Shown here piece by piece: positions 1 to 8,977 of a DNA stretch of 64,000 nt; within the stretch, counting starts at the first letter, position 1; each line of letters opens with the position of its first letter. Made by a program: the position numbers and the translations under genes. The stretch is from Rhodovibrio salinarum DSM 9154. Its GTDB lineage: Bacteria > Pseudomonadota > Alphaproteobacteria > Kiloniellales > Rhodovibrionaceae. The notes beneath the pieces are model-generated. The model ran no database searches. It saw only the letters and a program-made list of their open reading frames with translations, and was not told where the DNA came from. The stretch lies in NCBI RefSeq assembly GCF_000515255.1, contig NZ_KI911559.1, positions 1,091,548-1,155,547 on the forward strand, read 5' to 3'.

Positions 1-373
1 GCTCCGTCTGTCGCACGCTGGCCAATGTGCTGCGGGTGACGGCCCGCGCGCTGTAGAGGTAGTGTACCCCCGCAAGGGCGCCCAGTAGATCGCCCGGGAA
101 CAGGAATCCGGTCACTTGCAGGTTCCGGTCGGCGCGTTGCTTCCACACCATGAGGCAGCCGTCGACGATCATGTGAACGTATGTCGATGGGGTGCCTTCC
201 GCGACGATCAGTTCGTTCTTCTGGACGTTGTGACACCGTAGCGACTTGACGAACGCCGCGCGCGCCGTAGCTTCACACGCCCTGAGCAGGGGGGACCTGT
301 CCAGCCGGTCTGGATGCCAAGACCCGGTATGGGCACGGGGGTCGGTGGGGGTGTGCGATCCGGTTCCAGACAT
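1..373 (-). CDS. Crp/Fnr-family transcriptional regulator, C-terminus cut by window edge
   Basis: The minus strand is open from an ATG at 373-371 through the left edge, giving the first 124 residues. After about 35 residues the frame matches a cyclic-nucleotide-binding (cNMP) beta-roll: LIVAEGTPSTYVHMIVDG is the first glycine turn and GFLFPGDLLG matches the Fnr-type FxxGDLLG signature. The C-terminal winged helix would lie beyond position 1. One cysteine occurs in RCHNVQ, but whether an FeS cluster could form cannot be judged from this fragment. It is divergent from the small gene at 443, with about 70 bp between starts, so the two may share a control region. Family assignment is strong; effector and targets are unknown. 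Confidence 0.85.
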   Translation of the reverse strand, partial: MSGTGSHTPTDPRAHTGSWHPDRLDRSPLLRACEATARAAFVKSLRCHNVQKNELIVAEGTPSTYVHMIVDGCLMVWKQRADRNLQVTGFLFPGDLLGALAGVHYLYSARAVTRSTLASVRQTE

Positions 374-442
374 CCAAACGCCCCGCGTTACCGTACACGT
401 TGTCGAGACGCGTGAACTAAGCCGATTGTGAGGCGGATCCGC

Positions 443-901
443 ATGAGCACGCCCTTCGTCGCCAGAGAGATGACTCGCACGGACGCGCAGCGCGCCTATG
501 CCCTCGTCGAAGCGATCCGACCCAACATAACACTTGATAATTGGCTTAACCATATTAAGCCGCTGATCGAGCGCGAGAGCACAACCGGAAGAGATGCGGG
601 GGCGATCGTGCTCAGTGCGGGCGGGGACTATCTCTATGGGGCGTTTACCTATCGCCTTTGGACGACGCTTGCGCTCGGTCGAACCTTGATGGTCGACGAC
701 TTCTGCGCGGTCGGTTTGGCGGGCGAACGGACGCCCGCGCACGCCCTGTTTGCCGCGGCTGACGAGGTGGCCCAGCAGCACGAATGCGAGGCCGTGTGCG
801 TCAAGTTTCTCGACGGAGACCGGGCCGAACAGAATTGGCACAGCTATGCGGACGGGGCTGCCTACGTTCCGATCCCCGCGGTGGCGAAACGGATCGACTG
901 A
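443..901 (+). CDS. Small GNAT-like protein, function unknown
   Basis: 152 residues from ATG 443, preceded at about 7 bp by GAGGCGG; a GTG at 428 is in frame but has no ribosome site. The protein looks like one compact domain: a helical N-terminus (AQRAYALVEAIRP), a central strand pair (AIVLSAGGDYLYGAFTYRL) and a C-terminal part ending in VCVKFLDGD. This is compatible with a divergent GNAT acetyltransferase fold, although the usual Q/RxxGxG/A acetyl-CoA loop is not obvious. It is divergent from the Crp/Fnr regulator and may be under its control. It ends 11 bp from the convergent histidine kinase. The gene looks real from codon use and ribosome site; the family call is tentative. Confidence 0.55.
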   Translation: MSTPFVAREMTRTDAQRAYALVEAIRPNITLDNWLNHIKPLIERESTTGRDAGAIVLSAGGDYLYGAFTYRLWTTLALGRTLMVDDFCAVGLAGERTPAHALFAAADEVAQQHECEAVCVKFLDGDRAEQNWHSYADGAAYVPIPAVAKRID

Positions 902-912
902 TTGGTCTGGAG

Positions 913-2712
913 TTAGCGCGCGCGCATATCTTCACGGGTGGTGCGCTGGGCGTCGATATTGATACCCGCGGAATCCTGAGCCATGGCGCTTGACTGGTTG
1001 GAACTGATCCGTGTGACGGGCAGTCGCACGGTCGCGCGGGTGCCTTCACCGGGGACACTGAAGATATCCAGTCCGCCGTCGTGTAGCTTGGCAAGCGCGC
1101 TGGTGATGTTGATGCCGAGGCCTGTGCCTTCTGCCCGGCGCGTCAAAGCATTTTCCGCCTGGCCGAACAGTTGCATCGCCCGTTCCAGGTCTGCCGGGCC
1201 CATCCCATGGCCGGTATCAGTAACTGACAGATAGAGCCACGTGTCGTCGCGCGCGACGGACACGGTCACGGACCCGCCCGGATCGGTGAATTTAAGCGCG
1301 TTCACGACCAGGTTCAGCAGCATCTGCTTCAAGGCGCGCGCGTCGGCGCGCAGGTGCAGATCGCTGTCTGGGACGAACAGCGCAACCTGCGTCTGTTCGG
1401 CTCGAAAGGCAGCCAGGCGGCGGACCGAGCGCAATGTCTCGGCGAGTTCGATCTCCTCTTCGTACAGCTTGTGGCGCTGCGCCTCGATCTTTGCCAGGTC
1501 GAGGATATCGTTGATCAGCGAGAGGAGGTGCTGTCCGCTTTCGTAGATATCCTGCGCATATTCGCGGTAGTTGGGATGGTTCGGGCCGAACGATTGCTTC
1601 GAGATGATCTCGGAGAATCCGATGACTGCGTTGAGGGGTGTGCGCAATTCGTGGCTCATCAACGTCAGGAACTCGGATTTGCTGCGGTTTGCCTCTGCCG
1701 CTTGTTCGCGCAACGTCTGCTCGCGTTGGCGCGCAGCCTCTGCGTCGCGCCGCGCATGATCCTGTATGCGGCTGGCAAGCTGTGCGCGGTGAAGCAGCAG
1801 CGTAAGGCCCAATACGCATGGCACCCCGGCGATCAACATGCCGCGGACATAATTCCACCAGCGGTCCCAGACCGCCGATGTCGGCGCGGCGGCGACGATG
1901 CCGATATCGTAGGTCGGACTCATCGCGACGGTGGCCAGCGCGTCGTGATCGTCCAGGAACGTTTTCTGTTGACTGGTCCAGGCGGACACGCCTGGCTTTG
2001 GCGTCTCCTTGAACAGGTTCTGGATGCGCGTCGGGTCCGTGGCAGTGCCGCGTCCACCGGTCACCATCGCCGTGCCGTCTGACCGGTAGATGCCGACCTT
2101 ACAATCCGCGCACGCGCTATCGGTGCGTAGAATCGGTAGGTAGTAGGCCGGCTCCACCGCTGCGGCGACGACGCCGCGGAAACCGTATGTGCCCACCGTG
2201 ATCGGCCGGCTGACCGGCACGAAGGTGTTGCCGGTGTACTTGCCTGGCATTGTCGGGCTGAAATGCAGGTGGGACTTCCTGCCGAAGCCGTGGGCGCTGA
2301 AATACTCCCGGTCGATCGTGTCGAGCGGTGGCGTTTCCCATTTTGCGCTGTACAGGCGCATGTAGCCGTTCTGGTCGACCAACCAGATCGAACGCAGTTG
2401 CGGCAGGCTATTGGCAATCTCGCGCATCCGATGCCAGACGTTGCGGCTGCGCGCAATCTCTTCCCAGGGCTGGGTGTCTACGGTGCGGATGACTTCCTTG
2501 AGCGCCATGTCGACCGCCTGGAAAGTGCGGTCGGCATGCTCTCTAAGCACGCGCGCTTCGTCTGTCGTCTGGGCCACGATCTCCTTGCGTGCAGCGAAGT
2601 ACGCTTCGGTGCTGGCGTAGGTGAGAAAGGCGACGAGGCCCACGATGGCCCCAAGGCCCAGCAGGAACAACGCACGGCCAGGACGTACGGACGAAGCGGA
2701 AGGCGTCAGCAT
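913..2712 (-). CDS. Membrane sensor histidine kinase with periplasmic Cache-type domain
   Basis: 599 residues. One N-terminal membrane segment (about 14-35) is followed by a long periplasmic region (about 40-275) of Cache/PDC type, with RSIWLVDQNGYMRLYS and the DREYFSAH motif typical of dCACHE sensors. A second membrane segment lies near 285-305, then a short coiled coil. The HisKA box SHELRTPLNAVIGFSE (about 350) carries the phospho-accepting His. The HATPase shows the N box NLVVNALKF and the glycine boxes DTGHGMG and GTGLGIN. No receiver domain is attached. The nearest partner is the LuxR-type response regulator 190 bp upstream on the same strand. A CxxC (ACADCK) in the sensor could bind a ligand or form a disulfide. 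Ligand unknown. Confidence 0.9.
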   Translation of the reverse strand: MLTPSASSVRPGRALFLLGLGAIVGLVAFLTYASTEAYFAARKEIVAQTTDEARVLREHADRTFQAVDMALKEVIRTVDTQPWEEIARSRNVWHRMREIANSLPQLRSIWLVDQNGYMRLYSAKWETPPLDTIDREYFSAHGFGRKSHLHFSPTMPGKYTGNTFVPVSRPITVGTYGFRGVVAAAVEPAYYLPILRTDSACADCKVGIYRSDGTAMVTGGRGTATDPTRIQNLFKETPKPGVSAWTSQQKTFLDDHDALATVAMSPTYDIGIVAAAPTSAVWDRWWNYVRGMLIAGVPCVLGLTLLLHRAQLASRIQDHARRDAEAARQREQTLREQAAEANRSKSEFLTLMSHELRTPLNAVIGFSEIISKQSFGPNHPNYREYAQDIYESGQHLLSLINDILDLAKIEAQRHKLYEEEIELAETLRSVRRLAAFRAEQTQVALFVPDSDLHLRADARALKQMLLNLVVNALKFTDPGGSVTVSVARDDTWLYLSVTDTGHGMGPADLERAMQLFGQAENALTRRAEGTGLGINITSALAKLHDGGLDIFSVPGEGTRATVRLPVTRISSNQSSAMAQDSAGINIDAQRTTREDMRAR

Positions 2713-2900
2713 CAGGGATTACTGCATGAGTGTAGACAGGGAAAATCCCCGTGACGAGAAGCTGGAGATCGCACTGTTCTTAACTCTCGTCTAAATCGCT
2801 TGCAGGCGTAGTGCGTGCCATCGCAGAACGATCCTTGGATGCTTTTGATGCGCTTAGATGGAGAAATGGAAGACTTGCCGGTCGCTGGGCCGGGTCTGTG

Positions 2901-3518
2901 TCAGACCAATCCCCCTTCCTTGGCGATCATCGCGGCATGGGTGCGGTTGCGGGCATCCAGCTTGCGGCACAGCGTCTTCACGTGCAGCTTGACCGTGACC
3001 TCTTGAATGTCGAGTTGCCGGGCGATTTCCTTGTTCGCCAAGCCTTGGGTCAGGCACAACAGCACTTCCCGTTCGCGCCGGGAGAGCTGAGTTGATAAGG
3101 CCGGGGTTTCTGGCTCCGGCGGTTTTTGATTCAGAAAGCTGAATGGGGCGTAGCATTCCCCGGCGGCCATCAGGTTGACCGCATGGATCAGCGATTTTGC
3201 GGCCATCGACTTCGGCACAAAGCCGGCTGCGCCGGCCGCCAGAGCCTGTTCGGCGACCGCGGGGCTCGCGGTTCCGGAGATCAGCCCCACGGGCTTTCCG
3301 GCATTCAGGCGGATGGCTTCGCTCAGGCCGTCCAGCTCGTGCATCCCCGGCATGGTATAGTCGAGCAGGACCAGATCGAACGGACCGGAGTTATTGATCG
3401 CGGTTCGGGCTTCATCAAAAGACCCAACCGCGCTGACTTTAATCTCGCCCGACTGTTGCAGATAGGCGGCAAGGGTATCCCGGACCAACTCGTGGTCGTC
3501 AGCGAGCAGGATGCGCAT
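2901..3518 (-). CDS. NarL/FixJ-type response regulator (REC + LuxR HTH)
   Basis: 205 residues from ATG 3518, with a GGA-containing ribosome site (TTGGAAGA) about 8 bp upstream; a longer frame to 3590 adds residues that do not look like part of the fold. The receiver has the acidic pocket DDHE (7-10), phospho-Asp53 in VLLDYTMPG and a Lys near KSMAAKS. The C-terminal LuxR helix-turn-helix contains LSRREREVLLCLTQGLANKEIARQL and VKLHVKTLCRKL. It lies between two kinases on the same strand, so either the Cache kinase (downstream) or the hybrid kinase (upstream) could phosphorylate it. The Hpt domain of the hybrid kinase makes a phosphorelay plausible. Target genes unknown. Confidence 0.92.
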   Translation of the reverse strand: MRILLADDHELVRDTLAAYLQQSGEIKVSAVGSFDEARTAINNSGPFDLVLLDYTMPGMHELDGLSEAIRLNAGKPVGLISGTASPAVAEQALAAGAAGFVPKSMAAKSLIHAVNLMAAGECYAPFSFLNQKPPEPETPALSTQLSRREREVLLCLTQGLANKEIARQLDIQEVTVKLHVKTLCRKLDARNRTHAAMIAKEGGLV

Positions 3519-3692
3519 CGTGTCTTCCAAGTCGCCTCGGTCAGATGACGTCAAACCGCGTTGTCCGCACTCCCCCGGGCGATTTCGCACTGGGTCCCAT
3601 GTCGATTCCCGCGGGTCAGTCCATTTAAAGCTCTTTTGGTTTAAAAGTGGTTCAAGGCGTGACCCAAAAAGGTGGCGTCGGGCAACCGTGTC
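3519..3692 (-). promoter_or_regulatory. Spacer between hybrid kinase and response regulator
   Basis: 175 bp without a gene. It has an AT-rich patch with two near-copies of TTTAAA (about 3625-3645) on an otherwise GC-rich background, so the response regulator may have its own promoter here. No transcription start is demonstrable from sequence. Confidence 0.25.
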
Positions 3693-6371
3693 TCAGGCAG
3701 CCGTTTCCTCGGCGAACTCGGCCAGGATGGACTCGGTCGCCATCGCAGAGTCACGCAATACGTCTATTTTCGCCCGGGCGGTTTCGCCGTCGCCGCGTTT
3801 GCACGCCTCCTCGATGACGCCGCAGACGCCATGTAGCGTGTATGCGCCGACCATTGCGGCGCACCCGGCCATGCGATGAACTTGCCGCGCCAGTTCCGCG
3901 TCGTCCGGACCGCGTGCCGTGGTTTCGATGACGGACAGGCCGCTGGCGATCTCCCGCCGGACCATGGAAATGGTCCGGTTAAGCGTTTCCGGGGGAAGAG
4001 TGACCGAGAGGTCGCTGAGCACGTCGGCGTCGATGATGTCGTCCTCTTCACCGAGTGCGTCGTCCTCATCCGGTGGTGTTGGAGACGGCGTTGCCGCCTG
4101 CGGGACCGCGGCCGCGGTGACGGATTCCTGCTTTTGCGTGACGTAGCGGGCCACGATGGCGAGCAATTCTGTGCGGCGCAGCGGCTTGATGATCGCGTCC
4201 TGCATGCCGGCGTCCGCGAACCGGCGGCGGTCTTCCGGCAGGGCGTGGGCGGTCAACGCGACGATCGGCGTATTCTTGGAGAAACCGCCGCCTTGACGGA
4301 TCGCTTGCGTCGCCTCGACACCGTCCATCGCAGGCATGCTGATATCCATCAGGATCAGGTCGAAGCGGCGCTGCGCAGCGGCGGCGATTCCAGACAAACC
4401 GTCATGCGCCTCGCTCACGTGGTGACCGGCCTGGCGCAGCATTTCCACGGCCACCATCCGGTTCACCTCGTTATCTTCGACCAGCAGCACTTGGTACCCT
4501 GCGGGAGTGGCGAGGTCTCCCCCGGCAGACTGCACGTTGGACTCGTCAGCCGCGTCCGTCGCCCAGGGAAGGGCCAGGCGGATCCAGAACCGGCTGCCGC
4601 GGTCCCCCGCGCCTGGGGTGACGCCGATCTCCCCGCCCATCGCTTCCACGATCCGCCGGCAGATTGCCAGACCCAGCCCGGAGCCGCCGGCGTTGCGGTC
4701 GTAGCTGCTGTTGAGCGTGACGAAGTCGTCGAAGATGCGCTTCCGGTCCGGCGGCGGGATACCCGGGCCGGTGTCGTTCACGGCGATCTCGACGTCGCTG
4801 GTATCGTCGTCTGTGTCCGCAACCCTGAGCTCCAGTTCGATGTGCCCGTTCCGGGTGAACTTGGCGGCGTTGGAGAACAGGTTGAGCAGGACCTGGCGTA
4901 GGCGGTGCGGGTCACCCAGCACGCGCCGGGTGGGCTCATCGCCGGTCACCTTGGCTGTATTGCCTTTCTGCTCCACCATCGGTGCACCGATCATCAGCGT
5001 TTCGTCGAGCACCGCCCGCAGGTCGATCGCTTCCTTCTGGAAAACCATCTTCCCGGCTTCGACCCGGGTGACGTCGAGCACGTCGTTGATGTGCTTGAGC
5101 AGGATCCCGCCGGAACCGACGGCGGTGGCGACATAGCGGCGCTGCTGCGCGTCCAGGTCGGTGCGCTCCAACAGATCGAGCACGCCCAGCACGCCGTTCA
5201 ACGGGGTCCGCATCTCGTGGCTCATCACCGCCAGGAAATCGGTTTTGGCGCGTTCGGCCGCCAGCGCTTCGTCGCGGGCGGCGACCAGCGCCGCCTGCTG
5301 GGCACGTCGGCTGGAGATGTCGCGCAGGTAGTAGATGATGATCGGTCCATCGGGACCCTGGCTGACGCCGAGCGCCAGTTCGACCGGAAACACCGTGCCG
5401 TGCGCGTTCAGGGCGGTGGTCTCGAACCGGCCGGTGTCGACACTGTTTATGCTGCTGTCGCGCAAGTAACGTTGCATCGTGCGCCGGTGCTGGGCCCGCT
5501 CGCCTTCTGGGATGATCAGGGCCGTCATCTCCGCGCCAACGGCCTGATCGTGGCTGTAGCCGAAGATCCGTTCGGCGGCGCCGTTCCAATCGACAATCCG
5601 GCCAGCGGCGTCGGCGACCACCACGGCATCCAGCGACGCGCCGATGGTTGCCGATAGACGGTCGCGGCTGTGGCTGACTTCCGCGGCCCGGCGCAGGGAT
5701 ATGCGATGCTGCCGGTCGAGCACGGCGAGCGTGAGGACCAGCAGCACGATCAGCCCGAATGCGACGGCCGAGGCGGTCAGCAGGGCATTGACGAAGTTCT
5801 GCCGTCTGGAATCCGACTGCGCCGCGTGAAGGCGGACGCCAGCGAGGGAAATGTCGCGCACCACCGGGAGCAGGCTGCGCACTTGGTTGTGCACCTGGTC
5901 CAGTTGACGGCGAAGCGTTTCGTTATCGGAATCGACGATCGGTACGATCGTCTCCAGAAAGCTTTGTACCTGCTGCAGGTCGCGGTCGACCTGTGCGACC
6001 CGCCGCAGCTCTGCGAACCCACGTCCCTGCCGGACTGTCTGCGCCCGGCTGTAGAAGAGATCGAAATGCCGGCGGACCTGAGCGATCTCGCCGTCGAACG
6101 CCTGGGCATCCTGCACGGCCGTTTGGAGCCTTAGCAGGTCGGCTTCGAGTTGGGCGAGGCTCCACTGCACATTGTCCTGCGGCGCTGCGCGCAGATCGCT
6201 CAACTGCTGGTACAGACTGACCCCGGTGCCGGTGGCGACCAGGGCGAAAAACGCCAGCACGGTGAGCGTAACCCCCCGACGACGATTGCGCAGGAGCAGA
6301 AGACCCGCCAGCTTTCGCCAGCGGGTTCCTGTCGGTCTGGAAGGAGATGCGTCGTTTAGGCGTTCGGACAT
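3693..6371 (-). CDS. Hybrid sensor histidine kinase: 4-helix sensor, PAS, HisKA, HATPase, REC, Hpt
   Basis: 892 residues. Two membrane segments (about 33-55 and 195-220) flank a helical periplasmic region rich in Gln and Leu heptads, resembling a four-helix-bundle sensor. A PAS domain follows (about 235-355; WNGAAERIFGYS, GRFETTALNAHG). HisKA is at about 380 (AVMSHEMRTPLNGVLG), the N box is NLFSNAAKF, the G boxes are NDTGPGIPP and GGSGLGLA, the receiver (about 620-740) has Asp in LILMDISMPAMDG, and a C-terminal Hpt has the phospho-His in QVHRMAGCAAMVG (about 833). This is a full ArcB/TorS-like phosphorelay in one chain; the Hpt can pass phosphate to a separate regulator, the obvious candidate being the LuxR-type regulator downstream. 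It follows the molybdopterin-fold gene by only 28 bp, so the secreted protein is a likely sensory partner. Confidence 0.93.
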   Translation of the reverse strand: MSERLNDASPSRPTGTRWRKLAGLLLLRNRRRGVTLTVLAFFALVATGTGVSLYQQLSDLRAAPQDNVQWSLAQLEADLLRLQTAVQDAQAFDGEIAQVRRHFDLFYSRAQTVRQGRGFAELRRVAQVDRDLQQVQSFLETIVPIVDSDNETLRRQLDQVHNQVRSLLPVVRDISLAGVRLHAAQSDSRRQNFVNALLTASAVAFGLIVLLVLTLAVLDRQHRISLRRAAEVSHSRDRLSATIGASLDAVVVADAAGRIVDWNGAAERIFGYSHDQAVGAEMTALIIPEGERAQHRRTMQRYLRDSSINSVDTGRFETTALNAHGTVFPVELALGVSQGPDGPIIIYYLRDISSRRAQQAALVAARDEALAAERAKTDFLAVMSHEMRTPLNGVLGVLDLLERTDLDAQQRRYVATAVGSGGILLKHINDVLDVTRVEAGKMVFQKEAIDLRAVLDETLMIGAPMVEQKGNTAKVTGDEPTRRVLGDPHRLRQVLLNLFSNAAKFTRNGHIELELRVADTDDDTSDVEIAVNDTGPGIPPPDRKRIFDDFVTLNSSYDRNAGGSGLGLAICRRIVEAMGGEIGVTPGAGDRGSRFWIRLALPWATDAADESNVQSAGGDLATPAGYQVLLVEDNEVNRMVAVEMLRQAGHHVSEAHDGLSGIAAAAQRRFDLILMDISMPAMDGVEATQAIRQGGGFSKNTPIVALTAHALPEDRRRFADAGMQDAIIKPLRRTELLAIVARYVTQKQESVTAAAVPQAATPSPTPPDEDDALGEEDDIIDADVLSDLSVTLPPETLNRTISMVRREIASGLSVIETTARGPDDAELARQVHRMAGCAAMVGAYTLHGVCGVIEEACKRGDGETARAKIDVLRDSAMATESILAEFAEETAA

Positions 6372-6399
6372 CGCATGGTCCCGATGGGGCCTGGGTCGG

Positions 6400-6957
6400 T
6401 CAGTCTGTCACCTGCAGCCGGTTGAGCTGCCAGATGCTGCGTGCGTAGACCGTTTCGCGCTGGAAGGCCGCATCCGAGTCAAAGGGATAGACGATCCACA
6501 GCGGACCCTTGTCGCGCACGGACATCGCTTCGCCGTCCATGGCGTAGGCGACCAGGGCGCCTTCCGCTGCGTCGATGGGCATGACGATCGCGTAATCGTT
6601 CAGGGCGGTTGCGCGCAGGGTCTTGCCCTTGGCTTCAACGGCCGACAGCAGGTCGCGCAGCGCCACGCCGGTGAAGCTGTGCTTGCCCTTGGTCCAGATC
6701 GTCGAGGTGGTGAAGCTGGTCTGGGGCAGTTCGCGCAGCATGGCGCGGTCGAACACCATCGCATCGTCGCGGTTGGTGCGCCCGATCTCGCCCGTGACGG
6801 TCAGCACAACCTTGCCTTCGGGCGTGCCGAGCGATTGGGCATGGCTGTCCATCGGGCCGACTAGCAGGCCGATCAGCAGCGCGACAGCGGCAAGTAGATG
6901 GCCGGTGGTATGGCCTGGAGTTGGTTGAAAACGGGAGGAAAGGAAGGGGAAGCGCAT
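6400..6957 (-). CDS. Secreted molybdopterin-oxidoreductase-fold protein, probable sensor partner
   Basis: 185 residues. An N-terminal hydrophobic stretch (about 18-40, LLAAVALLIGLLVG then SHAQS) looks like a signal peptide. The mature part has VVLTVTGEIG, the FTGVALRDLLSAV motif and WIVYPFD, all typical of the small SUOX-like molybdopterin-binding domain family. The usual molybdenum-ligating Cys is not seen, so it may be a non-catalytic version. It is the first gene of the unit with the hybrid kinase 28 bp downstream. Small proteins of this type next to hybrid kinases fit a periplasmic ligand-binding accessory role, which is inference. The start is the first ATG with a good signal peptide. 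Confidence 0.7.
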   Translation of the reverse strand: MRFPFLSSRFQPTPGHTTGHLLAAVALLIGLLVGPMDSHAQSLGTPEGKVVLTVTGEIGRTNRDDAMVFDRAMLRELPQTSFTTSTIWTKGKHSFTGVALRDLLSAVEAKGKTLRATALNDYAIVMPIDAAEGALVAYAMDGEAMSVRDKGPLWIVYPFDSDAAFQRETVYARSIWQLNRLQVTD

Positions 6958-7348
6958 GGGTCCTGACCAGCTGTCCGACCCCGCTGGCGGCGGGGCCGGA
7001 AGTGTTGAATGATCCGCCCACCATATGTTTTATCAGCAAACAACCACACCAAGAAGGCGTATAGGTTTCCTATCCATTCGCATAGGGCGGGCGGTCAACG
7101 GTGCGCACGCACCCGGTCATGCGGGTGATCTGTTCCGATAGGCGCCGGCGCCGCGCCAATGTAATACCCTTAAAATGCAATATCCTATCGTAGGAATACC
7201 TTCAGGTAAGATCGTCGCAAATTCGATCATGAATGACGCCCCACCGATTACGTGACGTATTGCCTTTTTGCATCTACGGTTTGCAGGCTTGAATGGCCTG
7301 TCGCCGCGTAATTGTGCAGATGTACAGTCAAAAATACGGGAGGCATGC
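6958..7348. promoter_or_regulatory. Divergent control region with two short inverted repeats
   Basis: About 390 bp separate the divergent starts of the molybdopterin-fold gene and nhaC. It holds the perfect short dyads ATAGG-TTT-CCTAT (7061-7073) and TCCTA-TCG-TAGGA (7183-7195), and the GC palindrome GGCGCCGGCGCC (7141-7152). The stretch 7160-7270 is more AT-rich than its surroundings and is the likely nhaC promoter area. No regulator can be assigned. Confidence 0.3.
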
Positions 7349-8881
7349 GTGAGTAATGACAGCACGGCGCCACGGGCGCCGGGAATCTGGCTTGCCCTCA
7401 CACCGGTGCTGCTAACCCTGGCGGTGCTCGCTCTGCAGCTCTTCTACTTCGGCGATTTTACCCCGCACATCCCGCTTGCCATCGGGTTGGCGATCACGGG
7501 GCTGGTCGGGCTCAAGCTGGGCTACGAATGGCCGTCGATCGAGCGTGGCGTGTTCCATGTCATCCACGTCTCGCTGCCCTCGGTCTCGGTGCTGATCACG
7601 GTTGGGATGATCATCGGCGTGTGGATCGCCAGCGGCACCGTGCCGACGTTGATCTATTATGGCCTGACCATCCTGTCGCCGCAGATCTTCCTGGCGGCGG
7701 CGATGATCCTCTGTTCCGTCGTGTCGCTGTCGCTCGGCACGTCCTGGGGCACGGTCGGCACCGTCGGTCTCGCGCTGATGGGGATCGGGGCCGGGTTCGG
7801 CATTCCGATGTACTGGACCGCCGGCGCGGTCGTCTCCGGCGCGTTCTTCGGCGACAAGGTCTCGCCGCTGTCGGACACCACCAACCTCGCCCCCGCGGTG
7901 ACCGGCACCAATCTGTTCGACCATATCAAGAACATGATGCCGACCACCGTGCCGGCGATGCTGATCGCCCTGGTGATCTACACCGGCGTCGGTTTCACGC
8001 TGATCGATTCCGAGCAGACCTCGTTCGACAAGATACAGGCGATCACAAGCGCGCTGCAGGCGAACTTCTGGATCTCGCCGATCATGCTGGTGCCGGCCCT
8101 GCTGGTGATCTTCCTGGCGGTGCGCAAACAGCCGCCGATCCCCTCGCTGTTCGCGGGCGTGGTCGTTGGCGGCCTGATGGCGATCTTCTTCCAGGGCGCG
8201 GGCATGCACGATGTCTTCCAGTTCGCCAACAGCGGCTATTCGATCTCCACCGGCGTGGACGAGATCGACAGCCTGCTGAACCGCGGCGGCGTGCAGTCGA
8301 TGATGTGGACCATCTCGCTCGTGCTGATCGCGCTCGGTTTCGGTGGCGCGCTGGAGAAGACCGGCTGCCTGGAGACGATCATCAACGTGATCATGACCAA
8401 GGTGCATAATTTTGCGGGCGTGCAGAGCTCGGCGATCGGCACCTCGATCGCGACCAACTTGGTGGCGGGCGACCCCTATCTGTCGATCGCGCTGCCCGGG
8501 CGGATGTACGCCCCGGTCTACCGGGGCATGGGCTACTCGACCCTCAACCTGTCCCGCGCGGTCGAGGAAGGCGGCACCCTGATGTCGCCGCTGATCCCGT
8601 GGAACGCCGGCGGCGCGTTCGTGATCAGCGCCCTGGCCCTGGGCGTGGGCGACGGGAACTTCGACAATCTACTTTACATCCCACTTGCCTTCGCCTGCTG
8701 GACCGCGCCGGTGATCGGCATCTTCTACGCCATGACGGGCCTGTTCTCCCCGAAGGCCACGCCCGCGGAGGTGGCCGAATGGCGTGACAGCGGCGAAGCG
8801 ATCAAGGACCTTAGTAGCCACGGCTACGAAGACCCATTGGCGGCTGCCGGCGTTTCAGCCTACGGTCAGAGTTCGAGCTGA
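7349..8881 (+). CDS. nhaC: NhaC-type Na+/H+ antiporter
   Basis: 510 residues from a GTG at 7349 with the ribosome site CGGGAGGC about 5 bp upstream; an upstream in-frame ATG at 7268 adds a non-conserved polar leader and has no such site. Eleven or more hydrophobic segments are visible. Family hallmarks include SLSLGTSWGTVGTVGLAL, the ion-path stretch FFGDKVSPLSDTTNLAPA, and GTSIATNLVAGDPYLSIALP plus EEGGTLMSPLIPWNAGG near the C-terminus. It exchanges cytosolic Na+ for protons at the inner membrane. putA follows 96 bp downstream on the same strand; proline is both an osmolyte and a Na+-coupled substrate in many bacteria, so co-expression would make sense, but this is inference. Confidence 0.93.
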   Translation: MSNDSTAPRAPGIWLALTPVLLTLAVLALQLFYFGDFTPHIPLAIGLAITGLVGLKLGYEWPSIERGVFHVIHVSLPSVSVLITVGMIIGVWIASGTVPTLIYYGLTILSPQIFLAAAMILCSVVSLSLGTSWGTVGTVGLALMGIGAGFGIPMYWTAGAVVSGAFFGDKVSPLSDTTNLAPAVTGTNLFDHIKNMMPTTVPAMLIALVIYTGVGFTLIDSEQTSFDKIQAITSALQANFWISPIMLVPALLVIFLAVRKQPPIPSLFAGVVVGGLMAIFFQGAGMHDVFQFANSGYSISTGVDEIDSLLNRGGVQSMMWTISLVLIALGFGGALEKTGCLETIINVIMTKVHNFAGVQSSAIGTSIATNLVAGDPYLSIALPGRMYAPVYRGMGYSTLNLSRAVEEGGTLMSPLIPWNAGGAFVISALALGVGDGNFDNLLYIPLAFACWTAPVIGIFYAMTGLFSPKATPAEVAEWRDSGEAIKDLSSHGYEDPLAAAGVSAYGQSSS

Positions 8882-8977
8882 GCCGTGCGGTGCTAAGGCG
8901 CCGTTCGACACAAGCCGCCCGTTCCCGGGGGCGTCACTGGCTAAGGCCGGGCGGCGTCCCCGGGCCGCCGGGCCGCA

